From positions 1 through 64,000 of the forward strand of contig NZ_FOMQ01000002.1 in the NCBI RefSeq assembly GCF_900112675.1: a DNA stretch of 64,000 nt. Direction: 5' to 3'. Positions 11,855 to 20,090 of this stretch are shown here, piece by piece (position 1 is the stretch's first letter; each line of letters starts with the position of its first letter). Source of the DNA: Paracidovorax konjaci (lineage in GTDB: Bacteria > Pseudomonadota > Gammaproteobacteria > Burkholderiales > Burkholderiaceae_C). The notes beneath the pieces were generated by a model. That model saw only the letters and a list, made by a program, of their open reading frames with translations, searched no databases and had not been told where the DNA came from. A program made the translations under genes and the position numbers.

Positions 11855-12547
11855 ATGACCCCGCCGCCGGCCCCGCTCCTGCCGGGCGCCCCGGAGGGCG
11901 CCACCCGCACGGCGTGGTGGCTGTTCGCGCCCCCGGCCGCCCTCATGGGCCTGCGCTGGCTGCTGGAGTGGCACGGCGACCGCTGGCCCGGCCCGGATGC
12001 CTGGGCGCTGGCACCGTTCGCCGGCACGCGCGATCCGGGGCTGGGCTTGGCCGCGCTGGGTGCCGGTGCCGCCGCCATCGCGGCGGTGGGCGTGCTGCTG
12101 CGCTGGACGGCGCGCCGCCGGGGCCGCCCGCATGCACGGCGCGTGGCGGCCGGATTGTGGGTGCTGGCCTGCGTGGGCGGCGCGCTGGCGATGGCCGCGC
12201 GCCACTGGGATGCCCGCTGGCTGCAGCCGCTGCCGGAGGCCCGCGTGTCCGTGGCCGGCAGCCGGGTGCAGCCGCCCAGCCTGCGCGGCCCGGGCGGCAC
12301 GCAGGTCGTGCTGCGCTGGGAGGATGCCGACCCGTCCGCGCCGGTGGCTCCAGGCACACCGCCGGAGGCGGGTGCCGCGCCGGTGCTGCGCCAGGCCACG
12401 CTGCCCGGCAGTGCCGCTGCCGCGTGGCGGCCCGGCCAGGCACTGCGGCTGCAGTGGGCGCGGGGCCGCTTCGGCGGCCTCTACGCCACGGGCTGGCAGC
12501 CGCTGGCGGCGGGCGGCACCGCGCCCGCGGCGCCGCATCTTCCATAA
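11855..12547 (+). CDS. Uncharacterised small membrane protein
   Basis: A 230-residue protein I cannot assign to a named family. It has three hydrophobic stretches (about residues 22-40, 65-85, 100-118) and then a C-terminal, probably non-cytoplasmic, domain rich in Pro, Ala and Gly with strand-like segments (VSVAGSRVQPPSL, TQVVLRWEDADP, RLQWARGRFGGLYATGWQPL). It sits 16 bases after glyS and 8 bases before gmhB, so it is likely co-transcribed with both. High GC and tight spacing support real coding, but the function is unknown. Confidence 0.65.
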   Translation: MTPPPAPLLPGAPEGATRTAWWLFAPPAALMGLRWLLEWHGDRWPGPDAWALAPFAGTRDPGLGLAALGAGAAAIAAVGVLLRWTARRRGRPHARRVAAGLWVLACVGGALAMAARHWDARWLQPLPEARVSVAGSRVQPPSLRGPGGTQVVLRWEDADPSAPVAPGTPPEAGAAPVLRQATLPGSAAAAWRPGQALRLQWARGRFGGLYATGWQPLAAGGTAPAAPHLP

Positions 12548-12555
12548 TCGCGCGC

Positions 12556-13116
12556 ATGAAACTCGCCATCCTCGACCGCGACGGCACGCTCAACGCCACG
12601 GGCGAGGGCTTCATCTCCACGCCCGACGAATGGGTGCCCATGCCCGGGGCGCTCGAAGCGGTCGCGCGGCTCAACCATGCGGGCTGGCACGTGGCCGTGG
12701 CCACCAACCAGCCGGGCCTGGGGCGCGGTCTGTTCGATGTGCTGGCGCTCAATGCCGTCCACGCGCGCATGCACCGCCTGCTCGCCGCGGTGGGCGGGCG
12801 CATCGACGCGGTGTTCTATTGCCCCCACGCGCCCGACGAAGGCTGCGCCTGCCGCAAGCCCGCGCCCGGCCTGCTGGAGCAGATCCGCGACCGCTACGGC
12901 ATGGAGGGCGAGGACATCCTCGTGGTCGGCAACTGCGCGGAGCACCTCCAGGCGGGCGCCGCCATCGGCGCGCAACTGCATGCGGTGGGCGCGGGCGCGC
13001 ACGAGGGCCTCGGCGACCCCGCCGCCTGGCCCGGGCTGCAGCGCCACGCCAGCCTCGCGGACTTCGCCGACCGCGTGCTCGCGGGCGGCACGCGGCTTCC
13101 GCCGGCCGGGGGCTGA
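12556..13116 (+). CDS. gmhB: GmhB-like heptose bisphosphate phosphatase (HAD family)
   Basis: A 186-residue HAD-family protein from ATG 12556. Motif I is ILDRDGTLNA (nucleophile Asp and general acid), motif II VATNQPGLGRG, motif III lysine in CRKPAPG, and the GmhB zinc loop CPHAPDEGCAC is complete. GmhB removes the 7-phosphate of D-glycero-beta-D-manno-heptose-1,7-bisphosphate during LPS-core heptose synthesis. Motif IV is odd: it reads VVGNCAEHLQAG where the family has GD...D, so both acidic metal ligands are Asn and His. The enzyme may be weakened or altered. It lies 8 bases after the small membrane gene. Confidence 0.85.
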   Translation: MKLAILDRDGTLNATGEGFISTPDEWVPMPGALEAVARLNHAGWHVAVATNQPGLGRGLFDVLALNAVHARMHRLLAAVGGRIDAVFYCPHAPDEGCACRKPAPGLLEQIRDRYGMEGEDILVVGNCAEHLQAGAAIGAQLHAVGAGAHEGLGDPAAWPGLQRHASLADFADRVLAGGTRLPPAGG

Positions 13117-13135
13117 CCCGGACGCAGCGCGCATA

Positions 13136-13201
13136 CGCTATGTTTTTAATAGCAGCATGTCCAGTGAATACGGCGGCATGCAGGCAAAAAGACCTCTGAA
13201 A
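13136..13201 (-). repeat. Dispersed repeat copy E, intergenic, reverse orientation
   Basis: Read on the minus strand, this region is TTTCAGAGG...TGCATGCCGCCG...GCTGCTATTAAAAA...TAGCG, matching the family start (TTTC), core (ATGCCGCCG) and end (GCTATT...TAGCG). It occupies most of the gmhB-plsC gap, ending 20 bases before the plsC ATG, and is the only copy outside a coding region and the only one on the minus strand. Confidence 0.75.
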
Positions 13202-13221
13202 CTCTCTCTTTTCCGATCCGC

Positions 13222-13977
13222 ATGGCCCTGATCCGCTCCATCGCCCATCTGCTCTGGATGGCCCTCACCGTCGTGCCCTACACGCTCGCCATCCTGGTGG
13301 CGCGCGCCTGCGGAGCCCGCACGCGCACCCGCTACCGCATCGCGCGTGCGTGGCTCAAGCTCAGCGTGGACGCGGCCAATGCCATCATGGGCATCCGCCC
13401 GCGCGTCACCGGCATGGAGCACCTGCCGCAGGATCCCCAGCAGGGCGTGGTGCTGCTGGTCAAGCACCAGTCCACCTACGAGACCTTCCTGATGCCGGCG
13501 ATCATGCCGCGCCCCCTGGCCTACGTCTTCAAGAAGGAGCTGCTGCACATCCCGTTCTTCGGCTGGTCCATCGGCAGCCTGGACATGATCCACATCGACC
13601 GCAGCCAGCGAGCGCGCGCCTTCGTCAAGGTGCTGCAGCAGGGCCGCGCGCTGCTGGCGCAGGGCACGTGGGTCATCATGTTCCCCGAGGGCACGCGCAT
13701 CGAGCGCGGCCAGAAGGGCGAGTACAAGAGCGGCGGCTCGCGGCTGGCCATCGAGGCCGGCGTGCCCGTGGTGCCGATCGCCGTCACGTCGGCGAAGGTC
13801 TGGCCGCGCAAGGCCTTCGTCAAGCGGCCCGGCACGGTGGATGTCTCGATCGGCCGCCCGATCCCTTCCACGGGGCGCAAGCCCGACGAACTCATGGCCG
13901 AGGCCGAGGCCTGGATCGAGGCCGAGATGCGCCGCCTGGACCCCGAAGCCTACGGAGCGCCCGGCGCGCGGCCCTGA
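13222..13977 (+). CDS. plsC: 1-acyl-sn-glycerol-3-phosphate acyltransferase
   Basis: A 251-residue membrane-bound acyltransferase with an N-terminal hydrophobic helix (LLWMALTVVPYTLAILVA). The catalytic H-x4-acidic motif appears as VKHQSTYETF (acid is Glu), with the substrate motif MFPEGTRIERG and the VPVVPIAV strand. It acylates lysophosphatidic acid to phosphatidic acid in the inner membrane. The 105-base gap upstream is mostly repeat copy E. Its stop overlaps the start of the next gene (TGATG), indicating coupling. Confidence 0.92.
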   Translation: MALIRSIAHLLWMALTVVPYTLAILVARACGARTRTRYRIARAWLKLSVDAANAIMGIRPRVTGMEHLPQDPQQGVVLLVKHQSTYETFLMPAIMPRPLAYVFKKELLHIPFFGWSIGSLDMIHIDRSQRARAFVKVLQQGRALLAQGTWVIMFPEGTRIERGQKGEYKSGGSRLAIEAGVPVVPIAVTSAKVWPRKAFVKRPGTVDVSIGRPIPSTGRKPDELMAEAEAWIEAEMRRLDPEAYGAPGARP

Positions 13978-14927
13978 TGCAGCGGCTGGTGCAGCTCGCG
14001 CTGGATTTCTTCGGCGGCGGGGCGGAACCCGCGGCCCCGGCGAAGCCGCCGCGGGTTTCTGTGCCAAAACGCACGGATGCCGCCGGATCCATTGAAAAGT
14101 TTGCTCCTGAAATAATAGCAAATCCGCACGCGCCGGCGCCTGCCGTGCCGCTGGACACGCTGCTTTCCCCGGCGCAGTTCCGCCACCCCCGCGCGAACCG
14201 CGAGGTGCTGCTGGGCGAGGCGCTGGTCGCCTACGCGCTGCAGCGCTCGCGGCGGCGCACCATCGGCTTCACCGTAGGGCCGGACGGGCTCGCGGTGCGC
14301 GCGCCCGGCTGGGTGTCGCTCGCGAACGTGGACGAGGCCGTGCGCGGCAAGGCCGACTGGATCCTGCGCAAGCTCGGCGAGGCGCAGGAGCGCCAGCGCC
14401 GCCAGGAAGATGCGCGCATCGCCTGGGGCGACGGCGCCGTGCTGCCCTACCTGGGCGAGCCGCTCACCGTGGTGCTCGACCCCACGCACGGTTTCCGGGG
14501 GCAGGGCGGGGCGCTGGTGCCCGGCCCGGACGGCGGGCGCTGCCTGCACGTCGGCCTGCCGCACGCGGCCACGCCGGCCCAGGTGCGCGACGCCGTGCAG
14601 GCCTGGCTCATGCGCGATGCACGCCGCCACTTCATCGCCCGCCTCGACCACTACGCGCCCCTGCTGGGCGTGCAGTGGCGCACGCTGCGGCTGTCCAGCG
14701 CCCACACGCGCTGGGGCAGCGCGCGCGCCGATGGATCGATCCGCCTCAACTGGAGGCTGCTGCACTACCGGCCGTCCATCATCGATTACGTGGTCGCGCA
14801 CGAACTCTCCCACCTGCGCCACATGGACCACAGCCCGCGCTTCTGGGACACCGTCGCCACCGTGGTGCCCGACTACGCCGCGCTGCGCGACCGCCTGCGC
14901 GACGAGCCGGCGCCGCGCTGGGAGTGA
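13977..14927 (+). CDS. YgjP/DUF45-type metallopeptidase-fold protein
   Basis: A 316-residue protein from ATG 13977, overlapping the plsC stop by one base. The C-terminal half is the YgjP-like domain with the zinc motif VAHELSHLRHMDHSPRFW, preceded by RTLRLSSAHTRWGSARADGSIRLNW. E. coli YgjP has been described as a nucleotide pyrophosphatase despite the protease-like fold, so the biochemical role here is uncertain. The N-terminal 55 residues are not part of the fold: residues 27-48 (VPKRTDAAGSIEKFAPEII...) are encoded by a dispersed repeat copy at 14056-14120. Operon with plsC. Confidence 0.85.
   Translation: MQRLVQLALDFFGGGAEPAAPAKPPRVSVPKRTDAAGSIEKFAPEIIANPHAPAPAVPLDTLLSPAQFRHPRANREVLLGEALVAYALQRSRRRTIGFTVGPDGLAVRAPGWVSLANVDEAVRGKADWILRKLGEAQERQRRQEDARIAWGDGAVLPYLGEPLTVVLDPTHGFRGQGGALVPGPDGGRCLHVGLPHAATPAQVRDAVQAWLMRDARRHFIARLDHYAPLLGVQWRTLRLSSAHTRWGSARADGSIRLNWRLLHYRPSIIDYVVAHELSHLRHMDHSPRFWDTVATVVPDYAALRDRLRDEPAPRWE
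14056..14120 (+). repeat. Dispersed repeat copy B, in frame in the YgjP-like gene
   Basis: 65 bases starting TTTCTGTGCC, then AAAACGCACGGATG, the core GCCGCCGGATCCATTGAAAA, GTTTGCTCCTG and AATAATAGCA. It is identical to copy C over a 24-base stretch beginning ATGCCGCCGGATCC and shares AAAACGCACGGATG with copy D. Translated as Lys-Arg-Thr-Asp-Ala-Ala-Gly-Ser-Ile-Glu-Lys-Phe-Ala-Pro-Glu-Ile-Ile-Ala. Confidence 0.88.
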
Positions 14928-14974
14928 CGCGGGACGCCGCCAGCGGCCGGCCGGGATTGGCACAGAATGCGGCC

Positions 14975-15427
14975 ATGACTGCTTCTTCCTCTTCCTCTTC
15001 CTCTTCCTCTTCTTCTTCCATCACCGCCATTCCCGCCGAGGGCTACGCCGGCGACGTCCCGCCTCCGCTCGCCTGGCAGTGGGTGCAGAGCGGGCAGGCC
15101 GTGCTCATCGACGTGCGCACCGACGCCGAGCGCGACTGGGTCGGCTTCGTGCCCGGCGCCGTGGCCATCCCGTGGAAGGTCTATCCCGGCATGGCCCTGA
15201 ACCCCGGGTTCGACGAAGCGCTGCGCGCCGCCGTGCCCGAGGGCGGCCGGGCCGTGCTGCTGTGCCGCAGCGGCGTGCGTTCGGTGGCGGCGGCGCGGCG
15301 CGCCACCGAACTGGGCCTCACGGCCTTCAACATCCTCGAAGGCTTCGAGGGCGACGCGGACGCCGACGGCCACCGCAACCGCACGGGCGGCTGGCGGTTC
15401 CGCGGGTTGCCCTGGCGGCAGGGGTGA
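14975..15427 (+). CDS. Single-domain rhodanese-like sulfurtransferase
   Basis: A 150-residue protein from ATG 14975. After MTA come twelve consecutive serines encoded by a TCT/TCC tract, then the rhodanese fold: VLIDVRTDAERDWVGFVPGA, the active-site loop LLCRSGVRSVAAA with catalytic Cys, and NILEGFEGD. Such proteins transfer sulfane sulfur to cyanide or other acceptors; the physiological acceptor is unknown. No export signal is seen; the serine run is more like a flexible tail. It follows the YgjP-like gene by 47 bases. Confidence 0.88.
   Translation: MTASSSSSSSSSSSSITAIPAEGYAGDVPPPLAWQWVQSGQAVLIDVRTDAERDWVGFVPGAVAIPWKVYPGMALNPGFDEALRAAVPEGGRAVLLCRSGVRSVAAARRATELGLTAFNILEGFEGDADADGHRNRTGGWRFRGLPWRQG
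14984..15019 (+). repeat. TCTTCC simple-sequence tract encoding Ser12
   Basis: Four tandem TCTTCC hexamers followed by TCT TCT TCT TCC, directly after the start of the rhodanese gene. The unit length is a multiple of three, so slippage would change serine number, not the reading frame. Confidence 0.9.
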
Positions 15428-15451
15428 GGCTCTGACCGCTGTGCCCCGCTT

Positions 15452-17599
15452 TCAGAAGCGGGGCCTGCTGCGCCTGTTCGACGTGCACGCCACGGGCCTG
15501 TCCGCCTCGGCAGATGCCCGTTCGGCCTGCCTGAACAGCGCATGCTGCACATCGTCGGAGAGGGGCGGCTTCCTGGCCAGGATCAGGCGCACGGTCACTC
15601 TGCGGTTCTTCTCGTGGCATTCGTGGAGATTCGCAGTGCGGCCTTCCTGCGGACACTGCCCGGCCGACAGGTCGCGGCTTCCTCGGCCTGGTGTTTCGAG
15701 CCGGTAGTCGCCCGTCAACTGCGTGCCTTTCAATGCCTTGCGGGTCACCCATTCGGCCACGCAGGCCGCGCGGCGCTCGGACAATCCCTGGTTGCCCGCA
15801 TCCGACAGAGGCAGGGGGTCCGAGTGGCCGGTGACCACCACCTTGTCGAGGCGCCATGCGTTTCCGCGGGAGTCGCCGGGTGACGCGAGTGGCGACAGCG
15901 ACTCCTGCACGCGCGCCACTTCGTCGACGAGGTCGTCGATGCTGTTCACGGCCTTCACGGAGTCCGACTGGAAGTAGACGGCGTGTTCAATGTCATGGCA
16001 CCGCGCACGCGCGTTGCGCACGATCTTCACCTCTTCGCTGCTCACCTCGATGTCGGTGCGCGGGTCTGCCCGGCCCGATTTTTTTCCGCCGTCGGGTTCT
16101 TTCCCGATCCGCAGCAGCGATCGCGTACCCATGCCGTGCCAGAGCGCATCCACGGGCGTCACCAGTGCCGCACCGCCGGGCTCCGCACAGAAGCTGAGGA
16201 AGATCCCTGCATGGTCGGCTTGCGAGCGCACGAGCGCGAGCGCCTCGCCTTTCAGCCGCAGCGTCTGCTGCTCGGCGCGCAGGCCCAGGCTGCGGAAGAT
16301 TCCGGAGCTCAGCTTTCCATCGATCTGGGAGTCCACCCAGAGTACGGTGCCATAGATCACCAGCAGGAGCAGCAGGGAAAAATAGATCCGCGATTCCAGC
16401 GCATAGGCGTTTTGGATGGGCGGCATTGCCACAGGCTCACCAATGGCCTCGGGGAGAGTCGCTCCACCGCTTTCCGGCGCGTGGGTAGGGCGGTCGGACG
16501 CGCCTGCGCTCTCCGGCCGGGAGACCGTCTGGGCAAAGAAAGCCCCGAACAATGCCATGAGTGCGGCGCAGGAAAACCAGAAATCCAGGGATCCGTGCGT
16601 GGTGCCGTTGTCTGCGTGTGCCGGCGCGGGCTCGAACGGCCATGCCATCGTGCCAGCAGCCATCGCCAGGATCAGCGCGACGCCTCCAAGGAAGAGCGCG
16701 ACGATCGCCGCGGGTGGGCGTGGGCGGCGTGTGGGTTCGTCACCGCCCGTGTCTTTTTTCAGGGCGCCGGTGGGGCGTGTCCATGCCGAGATGAACACCC
16801 ATGCCAGCAGACCGGCGATCCAGGGAAACACGAGAACATAGAACGCATACTGGGGCAGAACCACACCGAGCCAGGGCAGCAGCCACAGTTCGACGACTCC
16901 GTAGCAGCAGCCCAGGAAGATCCATTCGGAGCCCTTCAGGATGCCCGCGCCCGTTCCGCTTCTCCAGGCGCACCCTGCCATCAGGCCTCCCAGCGCCATG
17001 GCGGCGAACGCATGGCTGGCAATGAGTCCAGAAGTGGCGGAATCCGAAGGCGCAAACGGTGACGCGTAGAGCGTCCAGAGGAACAAAAACGAAGCAGCCT
17101 TGGAGAGCGCAGGGGCCAGGATCCAGAACTCCGCCTGGCCCTGCCAGCCTTTTTTGGCCGCGTTCCTCTTCTCCGCAGCCTCGAAGATCATGAACGGGAT
17201 GAAAGCGGCGAGCCCCAGCCCCGCCAGGACCAGGGCCAGCAGCCCGAATCCCAGGGCCACGAACACGAAGAGCAGGTTGTCCCCCACCGACAGCCCCGAG
17301 GGAAAGAATTGGATGGCCATGAAGCAATACAGGAACGTGGCCAGTACGCCGTACCCCGCAGCGATGAGCGGAATGGCCGTCTTCGCGGTATCGATATATC
17401 CCGTCAACCGCTTCGAGTGGCTCTCCAGCGCCTGCCTGCGCTCCTTCTCCGCGGTGGCTCTGCGCAGCTCGGCCTCTGCCAACTGATTGGCGGCGCGGGC
17501 CTCGCGCAACCGGTCCATGACCCCGGATGGCGGCATGGCAGACGGTGCGGCCTCGCCCAGCGCGGCACGTAGCAGCCATGCGCGAATGCGTCGCAGCAT
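15452..17599 (-). CDS. Multi-span membrane protein with C-terminal OmpA-like domain
   Basis: A 715-residue protein not matching a named family I recognise. Residues 25-65 form a charged helix, probably coiled coil (LREARAANQLAEAELRRATAEKERRQALESH as separate heptads). About eight to nine hydrophobic segments follow up to residue 410, then a lone helix (YFSLLLLLVIYGTVLWV). The C-terminal 250 residues contain an OmpA/MotB-type peptidoglycan-binding signature: AVYFQSDSVKAVNSIDDLVDEVA, VVVTGHSDPLP, LSERRAACVAEWV and KNRRVTVRLI. The topology suggests an inner-membrane protein holding peptidoglycan, as MotB or TolR-like stators do, but with far more membrane spans. It is monocistronic and convergent with the rhodanese gene. 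Confidence 0.75.
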   Translation of the reverse strand: MLRRIRAWLLRAALGEAAPSAMPPSGVMDRLREARAANQLAEAELRRATAEKERRQALESHSKRLTGYIDTAKTAIPLIAAGYGVLATFLYCFMAIQFFPSGLSVGDNLLFVFVALGFGLLALVLAGLGLAAFIPFMIFEAAEKRNAAKKGWQGQAEFWILAPALSKAASFLFLWTLYASPFAPSDSATSGLIASHAFAAMALGGLMAGCAWRSGTGAGILKGSEWIFLGCCYGVVELWLLPWLGVVLPQYAFYVLVFPWIAGLLAWVFISAWTRPTGALKKDTGGDEPTRRPRPPAAIVALFLGGVALILAMAAGTMAWPFEPAPAHADNGTTHGSLDFWFSCAALMALFGAFFAQTVSRPESAGASDRPTHAPESGGATLPEAIGEPVAMPPIQNAYALESRIYFSLLLLLVIYGTVLWVDSQIDGKLSSGIFRSLGLRAEQQTLRLKGEALALVRSQADHAGIFLSFCAEPGGAALVTPVDALWHGMGTRSLLRIGKEPDGGKKSGRADPRTDIEVSSEEVKIVRNARARCHDIEHAVYFQSDSVKAVNSIDDLVDEVARVQESLSPLASPGDSRGNAWRLDKVVVTGHSDPLPLSDAGNQGLSERRAACVAEWVTRKALKGTQLTGDYRLETPGRGSRDLSAGQCPQEGRTANLHECHEKNRRVTVRLILARKPPLSDDVQHALFRQAERASAEADRPVACTSNRRSRPRF

Positions 17600-17713
17600 G
17601 TATTCCTCCCTCTCGTATCGTTTCTTTTTGGGTTGCCGTCATGCGGCGGACGGCCGAGCAGGAATGTAGCCGGGACGTGCACGGCGGCTGATGTCCCACC
17701 GTGCGACGGCATG

Positions 17714-17738
17714 AAAAAAGGGACCGCAAGGTCCCTTT
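17714..17738 (-). terminator. Rho-independent terminator of the BON-LysM gene
   Basis: Perfect 9-base stem AAAGGGACC / GGTCCCTTT with a four-base loop; on the minus strand the T-run TTTTTT follows. It lies 22 bases past the minus-strand stop at 17760. Confidence 0.88.
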
Positions 17739-17759
17739 GGTGCCGATCCGTACCGTTCT

Positions 17760-18257
17760 TCAGAGCGGTGGAATCCGCAGCTTCTGCCCCGGATAGATCT
17801 TGTCCGGGTGCGTCAGCATGGGTTGGTTGGCTTCGAAGATGCGGGGGTACTTGTTGGCATCGCCGTAGTACTTCTTGGCGATGGCCGAGAGCGTGTCGCC
17901 GCGCACCACGTCGTGGTACTGGCCCTCGGGTTCGGGCGTGTCCACGGCGAGCTGGTTGTCCACGCTGGTCACACCGGAGACGTTGCCGCAGCACAGCGTG
18001 ACCTTCTCCTTGACGGCCTGCGAAGGCGCTTCGCCCTTGACGGTGACCTTGCCCTCGGGGCCTGCGAACGTGACCTGCACATTGCGCACGCCGAGGTTCT
18101 GGGAGGCGATGTAGGTTTCGATCGCCTTGCCCGCCGTGGCGTTGAGTTGATCCTGGCTCGGTGCGGCGGCTGCGGGGGTGGCGGCCGGCGCAGCGTGCGC
18201 CTCCTTGCCGCCGAACAGCTTTTCTCCGGCTTCCTTGACGAAGCTGAAAAGACCCAT
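17760..18257 (-). CDS. BON-LysM domain protein (Kbp/YgaU-like potassium-binding protein)
   Basis: A 165-residue protein from ATG 18257 (MGLFSFVKEAGEKLFGGKE) with a good AGGAGC ribosome site. The order is a short amphipathic N-terminus, an Ala/Pro linker, a BON domain (VQVTFAGPEGKVTVKGEAP ... VDNQLAVDTPEPEG as segments) and a C-terminal LysM (YHDVVRGDTLSAIAKKYYG). This matches Kbp/YgaU of E. coli, a cytoplasmic potassium-binding protein; no signal peptide is present. Transcription ends at the strong terminator at 17714. It is divergent from coaX. Confidence 0.9.
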   Translation of the reverse strand: MGLFSFVKEAGEKLFGGKEAHAAPAATPAAAAPSQDQLNATAGKAIETYIASQNLGVRNVQVTFAGPEGKVTVKGEAPSQAVKEKVTLCCGNVSGVTSVDNQLAVDTPEPEGQYHDVVRGDTLSAIAKKYYGDANKYPRIFEANQPMLTHPDKIYPGQKLRIPPL

Positions 18258-18457
18258 GGCATTGCTCCTTTTTCTCTGGTGAAGACCGGCCTGGTAGCGG
18301 CCGGCGCCAACCAATGTAGCGTCCGCCTCCGCGGGGGCCGTGTCGGACATCGGCCCGACCCCGCCGCGGGCCGGTGCATGGCCGGGAGTGTGATGCGGTG
18401 TCCCTCGCGTGTCGGCGCGAAGGGGACGCGTTCGTAAAACTCGTGATAATCCGCCGC

Positions 18458-19228
18458 ATGACTTTTCTGGCCATCGACGTCGGCAACACGCGCCTGAAAT
18501 GGGCCATGTACGACGCTCCCCAGCCAGGTGCCGCCGTCCTGGCCCATGGCGCCGAATTCCTCGACCACATCGAACGCCTCGCCGATACCGCATGGGCAGG
18601 GCTGCCCGCACCCACGCGCATGCTGGGCTGCGTGGTGGCGGGTGACGCGGTGCGCCGCCGTGTGATAGAGCAGATGGAGTGGTGGGACGTGCCTGCGCAT
18701 TGGGTCGTGCCTTCGGCGCAGGAGGCCGGGCTCGTCAACGGCTACGACCATCCGACGCGCCTGGGCTCTGACCGCTGGGTGGCGATGATCGGTGCACGCC
18801 ACCGGTTGCTGAGCGAGGGCCCCGCGCGGCCGCTGGTGGTGGTGATGGTCGGCACGGCGGTGACGGTGGAGGCGATCGACGCGCAGGGCCGCTTCCTGGG
18901 TGGTCTGATCCTGCCGGGGCACGGCATCATGCTGCGCGCGCTGGAGTCCGGCACGGCCGGCCTGCACGTGCCCACGGGCGAGGTGACGCTCTTTCCCACC
19001 AACACGAGCGATGCGCTCACCAGCGGTGGCACCTATGCCATCGCGGGGGCGGTGGAGCGCATGGTGCAGCACGTCATGCAGCACTGCGGCGCGGAGCCGG
19101 CGTGCATGATGACCGGCGGTGCGGGCTGGAAGATGGCGCCCAGCATGACGCGGCCGTTCGACCTCATCGAGAACCTCATTTTCGAGGGCCTGCTCGCCAT
19201 TGCCGCCGAACGCTTTCCGGAAGGCTGA
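18458..19228 (+). CDS. coaX: Type III pantothenate kinase
   Basis: A 256-residue enzyme from ATG 18458. Phosphate-binding motif [16 protein letters not shown] at the N-terminus, [13 protein letters not shown] and [13 protein letters not shown] follow, with [13 protein letters not shown] conserved. It phosphorylates pantothenate, the first step of coenzyme A synthesis, without feedback inhibition and usually needing potassium. In betaproteobacteria this gene is often next to birA; birA is not visible here. It is convergent with the downstream TPR-like gene. Confidence 0.93.
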   Translation: MTFLAIDVGNTRLKWAMYDAPQPGAAVLAHGAEFLDHIERLADTAWAGLPAPTRMLGCVVAGDAVRRRVIEQMEWWDVPAHWVVPSAQEAGLVNGYDHPTRLGSDRWVAMIGARHRLLSEGPARPLVVVMVGTAVTVEAIDAQGRFLGGLILPGHGIMLRALESGTAGLHVPTGEVTLFPTNTSDALTSGGTYAIAGAVERMVQHVMQHCGAEPACMMTGGAGWKMAPSMTRPFDLIENLIFEGLLAIAAERFPEG

Positions 19229-19272
19229 GGCGGCGGTTCCCGGGTTGCCCGGTGCGCGCGTCGGGGCGTGCC

Positions 19273-20049
19273 TCAGCCGTCGGCGAGTTCGAGGCGCGCC
19301 AGTTCCACCGCCAGGCGTTCGGCGGCATCGGCCGCCTCGGCCTGCGCGGCGTCTTCGTAGAGCCGCGTGGCTTCGGCCCCGCGGCCCTCGCCTTCGAGCA
19401 TGACCAGGGCGTTGGCGTACTCGATGCGTCCGATCACCGAATGCGGGTTGAGCGCGAACGCTTCCTCGAACAGCCGCAGGCTTTCTTCACGGCGCGCGCC
19501 GTGCGTGATGCTGCCCACCATCTCGCCCACCTTGTCGATCACTTCGGCGTGGAACACCGCGAGCGCGAGCCGCGCGTCGGCATGCCGGTCGCTCAGATCG
19601 ATGGCCCGGCCCAGCGCGCTGCGCACTTCGCGCGGGAGCCCCTGCGCCAGCGCCTTCGCAACGCTGATGCCCTGGCTGTAGCGGCCCAGCGCGTAGGCAT
19701 GCCAGAACCATGCGTTCGCATTGCCGGGCTCGGCCTGCGCCTGTGCCCGGGAGCGGTGCGAGGCCTCTTCCAGCAACTGCAGCCGCGTGGCTTCGCTGGG
19801 TTCGAGGTAGGTGGCATACACGATGGTGGCCTTGTTCGCAGCCGTGACGCCCGCACCGCCGGCGGCCAGTCCGGCGCGCGCGGCTTCCTCGAACCGGCCG
19901 CTGTGGAACAGCGCCCAGGCCTGCAGCACGGCGGGGTCTTCCGGGCAGGGTTCGGCATCGCCCTGGTGCAGGCGGCTCCACTGCCGGCGCACCTCGTCCG
20001 GTGTGAAGGGATAGTCGTCGGCGTGGGGAAAGGGGGACCAGGATTCCAT
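19273..20049 (-). CDS. TPR-like repeat protein of unknown function
   Basis: A 258-residue, alpha-helical, alanine-rich protein from ATG 20049 (MESWSPFPHADDYPFTPDEV). Helical pairs resembling degenerate tetratricopeptide repeats are visible (VLQAWALFHSGRFEEAARAG; ANAWFWHAYALGRYSQGISV; ESLRLFEEAFALNPHSVIGR). No signal peptide or catalytic motif is seen. It starts 41 bases after the PhaD-like regulator gene on the same strand, so the two may share a transcript. A scaffold role is plausible; no specific function can be assigned. Confidence 0.75.
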   Translation of the reverse strand: MESWSPFPHADDYPFTPDEVRRQWSRLHQGDAEPCPEDPAVLQAWALFHSGRFEEAARAGLAAGGAGVTAANKATIVYATYLEPSEATRLQLLEEASHRSRAQAQAEPGNANAWFWHAYALGRYSQGISVAKALAQGLPREVRSALGRAIDLSDRHADARLALAVFHAEVIDKVGEMVGSITHGARREESLRLFEEAFALNPHSVIGRIEYANALVMLEGEGRGAEATRLYEDAAQAEAADAAERLAVELARLELADG

Positions 20050-20090
20050 GGTGTCTCGTAAGGGGCGGCGAAGAGGCGCTGCGCCGGCGG

